NCBI RefSeq assembly: GCF_000753865.1
Contig: NZ_JQFW01000010.1
Location: 1 to 64,000, forward strand
DNA: 64,000 bases
Reading direction: 5' to 3'
Origin: Alteromonas sp. LOR
GTDB taxonomy: Bacteria; Pseudomonadota; Gammaproteobacteria; Enterobacterales; Alteromonadaceae
Under the pieces are notes generated by a model. That model made no database searches. It had not been told where the DNA came from and saw only the letters and a program-made list of their open reading frames with translations. Positions 52,241 to 62,300 of this stretch are shown here, in pieces. Each line of letters begins with the position of its first letter. Within the stretch, counting starts at the first letter, position 1. The position numbers were made by a program, and so were the translations under genes.

Positions 52241-53770
52241 TTATGCTGATTCATGCAAAGCTAGTGATCTCTCAATTCTCAGTGCGGTTGTATTCATATC
52301 ATTTCTCAACCACATACTGCGCACGCCATTTGGGCTAACATCAATGCCTAATGCTTCTGTTAGCTTATGTGCCACCTTCTGCTGACCAAGGTGAGGATGT
52401 TCAAGAGAGAACTCGATTACCGCTTTCTCGATTTCCATATCTACACAGTTTTTATGCCGTATGTTAGGCGTTTCTTTCCGTTTTAGCGCATCAGGGCCAC
52501 CTCGCTTAACCATTCTTAAGTGCCGATGAATAGTGTCTCGTGAGACGCCACTTTGGCGTGATGCAGCACTGACGCTTCCGAGCTTTTCGATTAACGCTAA
52601 TACTTCAAGTTTCTTCTGTACTGCCAAGTCTTCTGATGCCAGTTTGCTTGGCTCATTAACTTCCGAGATCTTCAGTTTGCGACCAGCGAAGTGAGCGGTA
52701 AACCCTTTTTTACTCGTGTTCCTTATCTCGATTTTCTGATTGGCAATGGAGTGCTTGAGCGGTGAATCAATGAGGTAGAATTTGTTGCCATAACTGAAGG
52801 TATGGTCGTTACGTATTTTACGATGGTCTTTAATGACGCAGATATCATCAAGGTTGATGTGTTTTGACAGAGGCGTAAATTCAGGTGCTTGCTTTGATTT
52901 CACTTGGACTTTCGACTGCCAGAACTGCGGAATGAAGACATGCTTAAGGTAAGCATTGGCAGCGGCGATATCGTTGATATTGTTCAACCTAAGTTCGGGC
53001 ACCAACCTGTCTTGGAAGGTTTCGAACGCTCGTTCAACGCGCCCTTTACCTTGTGGGGAATTGGCAAAGATAATTTCAATGCCCAGCTCCTCACAAGCGC
53101 GTTGCATTTGTGAGAAGTTACAACGCTTAGGCCCACCATAGATTCCGGCTCTGTCCACATAAAGTGTTTTAAACACACCTTTCTTTTCAAGGCAGTCACG
53201 CATGACTTTCAAACATCCAACGGTGGTCTCTGATGGGAAGAATTCAGCATAAACTTCACTGGTGGCATCATCTATCATCGCAATGAGACAATGCTTTTTG
53301 TTACCAAACCAACGGTGCGGACTACCATCCATTTGCATCATTAAGCCCGGTGCGGCCATACGTTCTCTGCGTTTACGAACATGGCTACGACGACGCTTAG
53401 CTCGCTTTACATGATGAATATCGTGCGCCCAACCACGTAAGGTCTCACGCTTAACAACAATGTGTTCATTCTCAGCCAACTGCTCGGCTAAGTGCAGTAA
53501 ATTCAAATCAAAATACTTATCCTTAATTAACGCTTGAACGGCTTTTTTTATCGAAATAGGCGTTTTATTCGGGGGTGATTTACCGCAATTACCATGCACC
53601 ACAAACTGAATACCGACTTCTTGATAGCGTTTTATATAGCGTTCAATTGAACGTCGGGATTTATTGAGTAACTTGGTAGCATTGGCAATCGATATTTTAC
53701 CTTCAACCACTTTAGCTATTATATCAACGGTGAGTTGAGCTTTAGAATCCATCACAATCATCCTCAACAT
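52241..53770 (-). CDS. DDE transposase, ISNCY/IS1202-like, with extra C-terminal helix-turn-helix
   Basis: Transposase of up to 509 residues. A helix-turn-helix (ISIANATKLLNKSRRSIERYIKRY) opens it. The RNase-H catalytic core follows: first Asp in MMQMDGSPHRWF near 145, second in LYVDRAGIYG near 205, and Glu in SPQGKGRVERAFETFQ near 243. About 110 residues beyond residue 395 add another helix-turn-helix (GSVSAASRQSGVSRDTIHRHL) and a helical tail. Starts at 53770, 53761 and 53752 are all possible. It lies next to the right terminal repeat and is intact, so the element may be active. Assignment to IS1202-type is by domain layout and long target repeat. Confidence 0.85.
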   Translation of the reverse strand: MLRMIVMDSKAQLTVDIIAKVVEGKISIANATKLLNKSRRSIERYIKRYQEVGIQFVVHGNCGKSPPNKTPISIKKAVQALIKDKYFDLNLLHLAEQLAENEHIVVKRETLRGWAHDIHHVKRAKRRRSHVRKRRERMAAPGLMMQMDGSPHRWFGNKKHCLIAMIDDATSEVYAEFFPSETTVGCLKVMRDCLEKKGVFKTLYVDRAGIYGGPKRCNFSQMQRACEELGIEIIFANSPQGKGRVERAFETFQDRLVPELRLNNINDIAAANAYLKHVFIPQFWQSKVQVKSKQAPEFTPLSKHINLDDICVIKDHRKIRNDHTFSYGNKFYLIDSPLKHSIANQKIEIRNTSKKGFTAHFAGRKLKISEVNEPSKLASEDLAVQKKLEVLALIEKLGSVSAASRQSGVSRDTIHRHLRMVKRGGPDALKRKETPNIRHKNCVDMEIEKAVIEFSLEHPHLGQQKVAHKLTEALGIDVSPNGVRSMWLRNDMNTTALRIERSLALHESA

Positions 53771-53821
53771 GCCTTCTAGTATTCAAAAAACAAAACACTA
53801 ACAGGCACATAAAAAAATGAC

Positions 53822-53872
53822 CGACAGAATCGCTTGGTAATTAAGATACGACAAAGTCGCTTGGTGTTAACA
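53822..53872 (-). repeat. Right terminal repeat with duplicated motif
   Basis: Read inward from 53872, the motif ACCAAGCGACTTTGTCG is followed by a second copy, ATTACCAAGCGATTCTGTCG. The pair matches the left end in inverted orientation. Confidence 0.8.
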
Positions 53873-53889
53873 CGCTAAACTGGATTAGT
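53873..53889. repeat. 17-bp direct repeat, right target duplication of mer element
   Basis: Identical to 50651-50667 and adjacent to the right terminal repeat. About 200 bases of gene-free sequence follow before the CadR-type gene. Confidence 0.85.
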
Positions 53890-54088
53890 CGTCACTTAAC
53901 CTGACACTTTCAGAGATAGAGCTAGACCAAAATTGACAGTCTCTTGTGCACGTGAAGCAGACCTTGGCTCATTAAGATTTTAATGACACGAATGAGGTAA
54001 TCAACGGTCATGCTACTAATAAAAATTGAATGGCTGCTTTAGCCGAATACCTATGACAAAGCTCCAACATAAAACTGATAATTCGAGA

Positions 54089-54511
54089 CTAATTCTCCGT
54101 ACTAGAAGAACACACTTCTGCAATGCTATCTAATTGATGCAATACCCCGCACTCTTTAACCTTCTTATCATGATCGCAAGCAGAACGAATTGAAATCAGT
54201 GTTTCTTGTAGTACTTTTAATTCAGCTATCCGATGTTCGATATCGTCAACATGCTTATCTATTGTAGTATTAACGTTTTCGCAGCTATTCTCTGGGTTTG
54301 CTCGGGTTTCCAGTACTAATTTAATTTCCTCGATTGTCATATCTAATGCGCGACATTGCTTTATAAACAATAACTGCTTCAGTGCATCTTCAGAGTAGCT
54401 TCGATAATTCGATGCCGTTCGCTCAGGTGCAGCCAATAGTGATTTACGCTCATAAAAACGAATTGTCTGAATACTTAACCCTGTCTTAGCTGCCAGAAGC
54501 CCAATTTTCAT
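54089..54511 (-). CDS. CadR/PbrR-type MerR-family metal regulator
   Basis: Regulator of 140 residues, divergent from the efflux operon. The MerR helix-turn-helix (TGLSIQTIRFYERKSLL) is at the start. Cysteines in NSCENV near 77 and in SACDHDKKVKECGVL near 112-121 match the Cd(II)/Pb(II)-responsive CadR/PbrR layout. A carboxy tail with a further Cys (EVCSSS) is present, as in CadR. Zn(II) response is also possible. The promoter at 54529-54559 has the matching overlong spacer. Confidence 0.85.
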   Translation of the reverse strand: MKIGLLAAKTGLSIQTIRFYERKSLLAAPERTASNYRSYSEDALKQLLFIKQCRALDMTIEEIKLVLETRANPENSCENVNTTIDKHVDDIEHRIAELKVLQETLISIRSACDHDKKVKECGVLHQLDSIAEVCSSSTEN

Positions 54512-54528
54512 TTTAACTTGCCTAAAGC

Positions 54529-54559
54529 TTGACTCTATACCAAGTATAGAGTTTACACT
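54529..54559 (+). promoter_or_regulatory. MerR-family promoter of the metal-efflux operon
   Basis: TTGACT (54529-54534) and TACACT (54554-54559) are 19 bases apart. The dyad CTCTATA...TATAGAG (54533-54551) fills the spacer. The site lies between the CadR-type gene and the CDF gene and is the expected target of that regulator. Confidence 0.88.
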
Positions 54560-54590
54560 CGCGTTATAGGTGAGTAAAGCGAGTGTTTTT

Positions 54591-55217
54591 ATGAGTGGTT
54601 GTGGGTGCGAAATTGAGATAAAAGACCAAGAACAAAAGGCAGTTCTCTACTGGCTATTGGGCATCAATGCTGTGATGTTTATCATTGAAATGAGTGTAGG
54701 GTTACTCGCTGACTCAACAGCACTTATTGCAGACTCCCTTGATATGTTGGCTGACGCAGTCGTTTACGGTGTTGGTATATATGCAGTAGGGAAAACAATT
54801 GTTCACAAAGCCAATGCTGCAAAGGTAAGTGGATATTTTCAATTGGCATTAGGCCTATTAATTTTGTTTGACATAGCTCGTCGCGCAACCTTTGGAAGTG
54901 GGCCTGAATCTATGCTTATGATGGGCATGGGCGGTGTTGCACTTATCGCTAACGTTATATGTTTGGCGATAATCAGAAAACAAAAAAATGGCGAGGTGCA
55001 TATGCGAGCAAGTTGGATATTCTCGGCAAACGACGTCATTGCAAACATAGGAGTGATATTGGCGGGTGTGATGGTTTATCTATTCGATACTCGTTGGCCT
55101 GATTTGGTCATAGGTTTTATTGTGTCTATCGTTGTGTTACGAGGCGCAGTCTTAATTCTAAAAGACGCCAGACAGGAATTCCGTGAAAACAGCTCGACGA
55201 ATGGAGAGATCGTATGA
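54591..55217 (+). CDS. Short CDF-type cation transporter
   Basis: Membrane protein of about 208 residues with six hydrophobic helices of the cation diffusion facilitator type but no carboxy-terminal cytosolic domain. The metal-site helices are LLADSTALIADSLDMLADAVVY and the later SANDVIANIGVI. A cysteine pair (SGCGCE) opens the protein. The ATG at 54591 is preferred because the predicted transcription start lies near 54566, leaving no room for a ribosome site before the in-frame GTG at 54570. Zinc or cadmium export is inferred. It overlaps the DUF3703 gene by four bases. Confidence 0.8.
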   Translation: MSGCGCEIEIKDQEQKAVLYWLLGINAVMFIIEMSVGLLADSTALIADSLDMLADAVVYGVGIYAVGKTIVHKANAAKVSGYFQLALGLLILFDIARRATFGSGPESMLMMGMGGVALIANVICLAIIRKQKNGEVHMRASWIFSANDVIANIGVILAGVMVYLFDTRWPDLVIGFIVSIVVLRGAVLILKDARQEFRENSSTNGEIV

Positions 55218-55579
55218 ATTTCACTCAAGCAGCAAAACCTTACATACTTCAAAAACTGAGCGCCGCGCATCAATCCCTTTCGAACAATGACAATAAAGCA
55301 GGATTTAAGGCCTTAGAGGATGCTCATGTCATCGGTCAGCACTCAACATACCACCACACACGAGTGCATTATGAAATGCTTAAATTTGGAATAGAACGCC
55401 GCGACCTTAAAGAGATATTTGGACAAATTTTTAGAATGCTAGGTGCGCTGACTAAAACTCCAATTGGCTTATTGCCTGAGGGCAATACTGGTGGGGCAAA
55501 CGTGAGTCCATTCAAGTCAATGTCTATTTCACCCGAAAACAAAGCCATATTGGAAAAAATTAGAAATGCACAGTCATAA
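55214..55579 (+). CDS. DUF3703-family protein of metal-resistance operons
   Basis: Small soluble protein of 121 residues. DUF3703 features are the helix with HVIGQHSTYHHTRVHYEML near residue 38 and the segment PIGLLPEGNTGGANVSPF near residue 83. The histidine-rich helix could bind metal. It overlaps genes on both sides (ATGA before, 14 bases after), so it is fixed between two CDF transporters. No function is established to my knowledge. Confidence 0.78.
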   Translation: MNFTQAAKPYILQKLSAAHQSLSNNDNKAGFKALEDAHVIGQHSTYHHTRVHYEMLKFGIERRDLKEIFGQIFRMLGALTKTPIGLLPEGNTGGANVSPFKSMSISPENKAILEKIRNAQS

Positions 55580-56465
55580 CCATTCACACTCGCAAGAGAA
55601 TTCAACCGACGCGTCTAAACGTATTGGATGGGCGTTTTTCTTAAATGTGGTGTTCACTGTTATTGAATTCATTGGTGGATGGCTTACCAACAGCACCGCT
55701 ATTATGGCTGACGCAGTGCACGATTTGGGTGATAGTCTTTCCATTGGTACAGCGTGGGGATTAAACAAGCTTAGCGATAAAGATTCTAATCAAACATTCT
55801 CATACGGCTACAAAAGATTTTCCTTACTCGGTGCATTGATTAACGGTATTGTGCTGACGGTAGGCTCCATTTGGATATTGCTTGAAGCGATACCTCGTTT
55901 GGCTGAGCCTGAAATGCCCCAAGTTGAAGGGATGGTTTTATTGTCTATCTTTGGGATGGCAGTAAACGGCTTTGCGGCTTATAAACTGAGTGAGGGAGAC
56001 TCATTAAATGAGCGAGTCCTCAACTGGCATTTGCTGGAAGATGTGCTTGGTTGGGTAGCAGTATTTATCGTGTCCATCGTCTTAATGTTTAAGCCTTGGC
56101 CTATTTTAGATCCAATCTTATCCATTGGCTTTACTTTGTTCATCCTTTTCAATGTGTTCCGCAATCTCAAAGAAACCCTAATGCTGTTTTTGCAAGCAAC
56201 GCCCGATGAAGAACAGCTTTCAAAGATTCGAAGCGATTTACTGGCAAACGATAAGGTAAGTGATCTTCATCATTTTCATATTTGGTCTCTAGACGGTGAG
56301 CGTAACGTAATGACGGTCCATCTTGTTCTTGATGAAGATGTCAGTCTTGAGCACCTCCAATCACTCAAAGAAAACATACACAGTTCGTTAGAAAAGTATA
56401 AATTTGAACATACGACAGTTGAGCTGGAGTTTGCTAATGAACAATGTCGTGACGAAGTGAATTAG
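55566..56465 (+). CDS. czcD: CzcD-like cation diffusion facilitator
   Basis: Zinc/cadmium/cobalt exporter of 299 residues. A histidine-rich start (HSHNHSHS) precedes six helices with the metal-site pairs ADAVHDLGDS in helix 2 and HLLEDVLGW in helix 5. The cytosolic domain follows with SDLHHFHIWSLDGERNVMTVHLVL. It has normal CzcD length. The start lies inside the DUF3703 gene, indicating coupled translation. Confidence 0.9.
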   Translation: MHSHNHSHSQENSTDASKRIGWAFFLNVVFTVIEFIGGWLTNSTAIMADAVHDLGDSLSIGTAWGLNKLSDKDSNQTFSYGYKRFSLLGALINGIVLTVGSIWILLEAIPRLAEPEMPQVEGMVLLSIFGMAVNGFAAYKLSEGDSLNERVLNWHLLEDVLGWVAVFIVSIVLMFKPWPILDPILSIGFTLFILFNVFRNLKETLMLFLQATPDEEQLSKIRSDLLANDKVSDLHHFHIWSLDGERNVMTVHLVLDEDVSLEHLQSLKENIHSSLEKYKFEHTTVELEFANEQCRDEVN

Positions 56466-56484
56466 GTTTGGTAACCTTTCATAC

Positions 56485-56862
56485 ATGAAAAATCTAAAAC
56501 GCATAAGTTACATCGTGATCTCGCTGATACTCTTTCAGTCGTTTTCTGCTGTGGCGAATTCGTTAGATTTTCATGCAATAGACATTCAGCACTTGCAACA
56601 CGAGCATAAGCATTCTGAGCACGAGCAAGTGCAGTCTGAGCTGTCTGCCAATGAAACCAGTGATAAAGTAAGTACAGAGCACCACAATCCTGCTGATTGT
56701 CACCATTGCGGCCACTGCCATGGCACACATGCACAATGGGTCAGTCAGAGTCATATCAACAGTCTGAAAACAGTGGTTTCAGTCCACAATTTCAACTATT
56801 TAGATGCGGTAATTGACGCACCTATTAACCGCTTACTTCGCCCCCCCAAAATTACTTCCTAG
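56485..56862 (+). CDS. Histidine-rich periplasmic protein, CzcI-like position
   Basis: Exported protein of 125 residues. A signal peptide ends at SAVANS. The mature part has two metal-binding-looking stretches: HLQHEHKHSEHE near residue 37 and ADCHHCGHCHGTHAQW near residue 72. It lies directly before the CzcC-like gene, where czcI stands in other czc operons. A periplasmic metal buffer or sensor is inferred; sequence similarity to CzcI could not be confirmed. Confidence 0.65.
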   Translation: MKNLKRISYIVISLILFQSFSAVANSLDFHAIDIQHLQHEHKHSEHEQVQSELSANETSDKVSTEHHNPADCHHCGHCHGTHAQWVSQSHINSLKTVVSVHNFNYLDAVIDAPINRLLRPPKITS

Positions 56863-56934
56863 TACGTTTTTTCGATAGCACCGCGCTGATAACACTCGCG
56901 ATGCTAAATATTGATAAATTATTAGGATATTCCA

Positions 56935-58332
56935 ATGAAAATGTTTCCTATTTTCGGGCATGCATCTGCCATTGTGTGCAGTTGCATACTGGGCTTATTA
57001 CTCAGTCCACCGACCGCTCATGCGGCGAAAACCAACAGATTTGTAGACAAAAGTGTCCAAGCGCCCATACGAGAAACGCTGACTCTTGAGGACGCTATTA
57101 GACTAACACTTGCCAATAATCCAAGTCTGTATGAGTTTAAATTTAAACAACGTGTTATAGACGGAGAGTCAAAAACGGCGGCGCTTAAACCCGCATTGAA
57201 TGCAGGGGTTGAATTAGAGAACTTTTTGGGAACTGGCGAGGTATCAGGTCTCAAAGAGCTTGAAGTTACCTTGACATTATCATCAGTGTTACAGCTCAAT
57301 GATAAGCCAGCAGCAAGGTTGAATGTACTCTCTGAACGAAGAATACAGCAAGATGTTGAAAAGCGAATACTCACCTTAGATATCCTCGGTGAGCTTAATC
57401 GTCGTTACATCAAAGTACTCGTATTGCAGGCGAACTTAGACGTCATAAAAGATGCAGAGGCACTTGCACTTTATACATTGAATGCCGTAACGAAACGCGT
57501 TGAAGCAGGCGCGTCCCCCTTGTTAGAACAAAAACGTGCCCAAGCTGCGCTGGCCCAAGCAAAGCTCGATGTTAATCTAGCTCAACAGGACCTAACGTTT
57601 GCCTTGCGCAGTTTATCCATCATGTGGGGGGAGCAGGTACCGAGCTTTAAGCGTGTGGAAGGCGATCTTTTTGCTTTTAATAAGATTGAGTCGTTTGATG
57701 CGCTGGCAGTCGCAATCCAAAATAGCCCTCACATTGACCTATACGCTAAACAAAGCCGTGTGCAAGCGGCGCAGCTTCGTTTAGTGCAAGCGAATAACCG
57801 CGCTGATATTGAGTGGTCAGCGGGGCTTCGCAGAATGCAAGGTATTGATGAAACAGCACTGGTTGCCGGAGTAAGCGTTCCATTGTTTCAAAAAGAACGA
57901 AACCTTGGTGAATATGAAGCAAACAGGGCACGTCTTGACGCAATAGAGCAGCAAAGACAAAGCAACGTTCGAAGCCTATTACATTCAGTTAATCAAGCGT
58001 TAGGCGAACATACACGAGCATTGCTAGAGATTGACACACTTCAGCGCAAGGTGATTCCTCCGTTAAAGGGCGCGTTAGATTTAGTCGAGAACGCCTATTT
58101 GGAGGGCCGTTTCAGCTACTTGGAATGGGTAACTACTCGACAAGAATTTCTGACAACCCGGCTGACATTAATAGAGGCAGCGTCTCAAGTTCACTTAAGC
58201 AAAACAGAAATTGAAACACTCACAGGTCTCGCGCTGACGAATGAGCACAATGATGACTCATTTCACCCAAGTCACAAAAGCAATTGGCAGCAGTCATCTA
58301 ACATTTCGATAAGAAGTCATGATTATGAATAA
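56935..58332 (+). CDS. czcC: CzcC-like outer-membrane efflux protein
   Basis: TolC-family outer-membrane channel of 465 residues for a heavy-metal RND pump. A signal peptide ends at AHAAK, and LTLEDAIRLTLANNPSLYEFKF opens the first repeat. Two long helical hairpins follow, with the repeat sign ASPLLEQKRAQAALAQAKLD and, near the end, YLEGRFSYLEWVTTRQEFLTTR. It overlaps the adaptor gene by 14 bases. Confidence 0.88.
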   Translation: MKMFPIFGHASAIVCSCILGLLLSPPTAHAAKTNRFVDKSVQAPIRETLTLEDAIRLTLANNPSLYEFKFKQRVIDGESKTAALKPALNAGVELENFLGTGEVSGLKELEVTLTLSSVLQLNDKPAARLNVLSERRIQQDVEKRILTLDILGELNRRYIKVLVLQANLDVIKDAEALALYTLNAVTKRVEAGASPLLEQKRAQAALAQAKLDVNLAQQDLTFALRSLSIMWGEQVPSFKRVEGDLFAFNKIESFDALAVAIQNSPHIDLYAKQSRVQAAQLRLVQANNRADIEWSAGLRRMQGIDETALVAGVSVPLFQKERNLGEYEANRARLDAIEQQRQSNVRSLLHSVNQALGEHTRALLEIDTLQRKVIPPLKGALDLVENAYLEGRFSYLEWVTTRQEFLTTRLTLIEAASQVHLSKTEIETLTGLALTNEHNDDSFHPSHKSNWQQSSNISIRSHDYE

Positions 58333-59254
58333 ATTCACAATACAAAAAGTACTTATTTCTATCTTCACCCTTAGCCTTTATAGCCTAACCGCAATCGCAG
58401 GAGGTAAACACAGTGATGTAAGTTCCAGCGATCAAGACAATCACGCAGGTGAAGTCGTAAGAATGAGCAATGAAACAGCAATTCAGAATGGTATTTCTGC
58501 AACTCCCGTGCTCGCACGCGATATTGCGTTAACGAGTACGCTTTATGGGCGAATTAGTGCAGACCCCGCCTCATTAAGTCATATAAGAGCACGGTTTGAC
58601 GGTGTTATTAAAGATGTAAAAGTCAACATTGGCGATTCCGTTAAGAAAGGTGATATTTTAGCGGTTGTTGAGTCCAATGAGAGTTTAAAAAGTTATTCCA
58701 TCACGTCACCTTTTGATGGCAATGTGATTGCGCGACATGCGAATAATGGTGAGTTATCAAACGGGCAAGTACTTTTTTCGTTAGCTAACTATAAAAACGT
58801 ATGGGCACAGCTGACCGTTTTTTCACAAATGCTTAGCAGCATCAAGGTTGGACAGTCAGTTGAACTAAGCCACGCAGGTTTCAACCAAACCTCCAAGATT
58901 GCATATATTACGCCTTCAGCTGATGGCAATCCACACTCTCTTGCCAATGTAGCTGTCGATAATAGTACTGGATATTGGCCACTCGGTACGCTGGTCAAAG
59001 CACAAGTTACGACGTCAACTAAGTCAGTAAGTCATTCGGTTCCTCTATCTTCTGTGCAAGAGTATGAAGCCAAACAAGTTGTTTTTGTGGTTGAGGGTGA
59101 TGAGTATGCGCCCAGAGCGGTAGAGCTTGGTGTCTCAGATGGTCACTATATCGAGGTTATCAGTGGCCTTGAAGCAGGCGAACGCGTCGTGGCTTCCAAT
59201 AGCTACATAATTAAAGCAGATTTGGAAAAATCGGAGGCAGGCCATGATCATTAA
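58319..59254 (+). CDS. czcB: CzcB-like periplasmic adaptor
   Basis: Membrane-fusion protein of 311 residues with a signal peptide ending near TAIAG. The barrel-sandwich halves are IRARFDGVIKDVKVNIGDSVKKGD and SITSPFDGNVIARHANNGEL, and the segment between them is too short for a long helical hairpin. The barrel and proximal domains follow (VPLSSVQEYEAKQVVFVVEGD, then GLEAGERVVASNSYIIKADLEKS). It is much shorter than CzcB of Cupriavidus. An ATG six bases downstream is an alternative start. Confidence 0.87.
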   Translation: MIMNKFTIQKVLISIFTLSLYSLTAIAGGKHSDVSSSDQDNHAGEVVRMSNETAIQNGISATPVLARDIALTSTLYGRISADPASLSHIRARFDGVIKDVKVNIGDSVKKGDILAVVESNESLKSYSITSPFDGNVIARHANNGELSNGQVLFSLANYKNVWAQLTVFSQMLSSIKVGQSVELSHAGFNQTSKIAYITPSADGNPHSLANVAVDNSTGYWPLGTLVKAQVTTSTKSVSHSVPLSSVQEYEAKQVVFVVEGDEYAPRAVELGVSDGHYIEVISGLEAGERVVASNSYIIKADLEKSEAGHDH

Positions 59255-59314
59255 TGCCTCACTACAACTGATATTTCCCTGTCAAATGGCGTGTAGTTCT
59301 AAGGGAGGTTTAAG

Positions 59315-62300
59315 ATGCTAGTTTCCATTATTCGTACCGCAATCGAAAAGCGCGGTATTTTTCTGATGCTTTCCTTTTTGGTGATTGGATTAGGCCTATT
59401 CAGTTATCAAAAGCTGCCTATTGATGCCGTACCCGATATCACCAACGTTCAGGTACAAATCAACACACAAGCAGAAGGTTATTCACCGCTTGAAACTGAA
59501 CAACGTATCACCTTTTTGGTAGAAAACGCTTTGGCAGGATTACCAAACTTGGACTACACACGTTCACTATCGCGCTATGGCTTATCACAAGTGACGGCCG
59601 TTTTTGAAGAAGGCACGGATCTCTATTTTGCCAGAAACCTCATAAACGAACGGCTAGGCATTATCAAAAGCCAATTGCCCGATGGTATTGAGCCTAAGAT
59701 GGGGCCGATTGCCACAGGTTTGGGTGAAATTTACATGTACACGCTTAGCGCGAAGCCCGGCACAGTAACTGTCGATGGCAGAAAATTTGATGCAATGGCG
59801 CTTCGAGAGTTACACGATTGGGTGGTGAAACCTCAACTGGCCTTGGTGAAAGGGGTAACAGAGGTTAATGCTATTGGGGGGTTTACCAAACAGTATCATG
59901 TGAAGCCTAATCCTCAACTTATGCTTAATTACGGCGTTAGTACTGACGATTTATTGCGGGCATTAAATCGAAATAACGCTAATCAGGGCGCTGGGTACAT
60001 TGAACGCAACGGCCAGCAAATACTAGTACGTTCACAAGCGAGACTTTCGAGCGTTGAGGACATCGGTAACGTGGTGGTAACGCTTACAAACCGATCTCCC
60101 GTCACGGTAAGTGACATTGCAGAGGTCGCCATCGGTAAGGAGCTTAGAACGGGCGCTGCAACACGAGAAGGTCAAGAGACGGTGTTGGGCACAGCTATGA
60201 TGCTAATAGGCGAAAATAGCCGAGCTGTTGCGCTAGACGTGGCTGATAAAGTGGATGAAATCCAAGCAAGCCTGCCAGAGGGCGTAATTATCCAAAGTGT
60301 ATACGATCGCACTACGCTCGTGGATAAAGCCATCAATACAGTACAAAAAAACCTTGTTGAAGGCGCACTACTCGTTATTGTTGTCTTATTTTTATTGCTG
60401 GGCAATATACGGGCAGCAATTATCACCGCCGCTGTCATCCCACTTGCCATGCTTGCCACAATAATAGGCATGGTACAAACGGGCGTTAGCGCGAACCTAA
60501 TGAGCTTAGGTGCGTTAGACTTTGGACTGATTGTTGACGGAGCGGTTATTATCGTCGAGAACTGTATTAGGCGATTAAGTGAATCGCAGCGGCGAACGGG
60601 TGCAATACTGCCTCTTAAAGAACGGCTGGAAGTCGTATTTGAGGCAACGAATGAGGTGATACGCCCAAGTCTATTTGGCGTGATGATAATCACGATTGTG
60701 TACATTCCTATCTTTAGCTTAACAGGTGTCGAAGGGAAGATGTTTCACCCAATGGCGGCTACCGTAATATTGGCATTGCTAGCGGCAATGGTATTTTCAA
60801 TCACCATTGTGCCCGCAGCTGTTGCTATGTTTATGTCAGGCAAAGTCAGTGAAAAAGCGAGTCCAATAATCACTGGGGCTAAATCAGTTTACCGCCCTGT
60901 ACTGGAGTGGGCATTAAAATTACGATGGTTGGTAGTAGGTGCAGCAACATTACTCGTAGTTATCAGTGTTTGGTTTGGGATGCGCCTAGGTTCTGAATTT
61001 GTGCCGCAACTAGATGAGGGTGACATAGCCCTTCATGCAATGAGAGTGCCCGGCACAGGAATTGAACAAGCTGTCGATATGCAAAAACGGCTTGAACAGG
61101 TCATTATGCAATACCCACAGGTAAACACCGTATTTGCTAAAACGGGTACTGCTGAGGTGGCTACTGATGCTATGCCACCCAACGTCACTGACACTTTTGT
61201 AATGCTAAAACCAATTGATGAATGGCCAAACCCTGCATTATCGAAAACGGAATTTGTCGAGCAATTGGAGAGGGATCTTCAAAATGTACCCGGCAATAAC
61301 TATGAGTTTACGCAACCTATACAGATGCGCTTTAACGAATTAATTAGTGGCGTTAGGGCAGATTTAGGGATCAAGATATATGGTGATGATCTGGATAAGC
61401 TGCGGGATTCAGCTGGTGATGTTTTATCCGTATTACAAGATATTCCGGGCGCTGCTGATGCACGAGTAGAACAAGTAGATGAGATCCCCATCTTCACGGT
61501 GAACCCGAAGCCTTATGCGCTGGCGCGTTACAACTTAGACGTAACTGACTTGCAAACGTGGTTAAGTGCATCAGTTGGCGGCAAAGAAGCTGGTTTGGTA
61601 TTTGAAGGCGACAGACGCTTTGAGATTGTTGTTCGTTATCCTGAAGAGATTCGCAATGATTTAGAAGCGCTGGGAAATATACCCATCATGACCAATGATG
61701 GTGAGTATGTGCCAATCGCCGAGGTGGCTGAGCTTGAATATACCAATATACCCAGTCAAATAAGTCGAGAAAACGCAAAACGCCGTATCGTCGTCACAGC
61801 AAATGTGAGAGATCGTGATTTAGGCTCTTTTGTCAATGATGCTAAAGAGCAAATCGCAGCCAATGTGGCACTGCCGAGTGGTTATTGGATAAGTTATGGT
61901 GGAACGTTTGAGCAATTGGAAAGTGCAAGTCAACGACTGAGCTTGGTTGTGCCCGCAACGCTTTTCCTGATCCTTGCATTACTTGTGATTGCATTTGGCT
62001 CAGTCAAAGACGCCTTGATAATTTTCACAGGCGTCCCTTTGGCATTAACTGGCGGCATCTTTGCTCTTTGGATCAGAGATATGCCTCTTTCAATATCGGC
62101 AGGGATTGGTTTTATCGCGCTCTCTGGTATTGCTGTATTGAATGGTCTGGTAATGCTGTCTTTTATCAGGCAGAGGATGGAAGAGACTGGCGAGTTGGTA
62201 AACTCGATTATTGATGGTGCAATGACTCGCTTGCGGCCAGTGCTGATGACAGCGTTAGTGGCGAGTCTTGGTTTCGTGCCCATGGCGCTTAACGTAGGTA

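Larger units (their letters stand above)
50668..53872. mobile_element. Passenger-carrying insertion element with mer genes (ISNCY/IS1202-like)
   Basis: A 3.2-kb unit with a minus-strand transposase gene at the right and merR, merT, merP and a GDCCVxC gene at the left. Its ends are paired: the left begins TGATTACCAAGGGATTATGTCG and the right, read inward, TGTTAACACCAAGCGACTTTG. A second copy of the same motif follows each end (50695-50715 and 53822-53845), giving two probable transposase sites per end. A 17-bp direct repeat flanks the whole. No end-like sequence lies in the 30 bases between the GDCCVxC gene and the transposase stop, so the mer genes lie inside the element. Confidence 0.8.
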
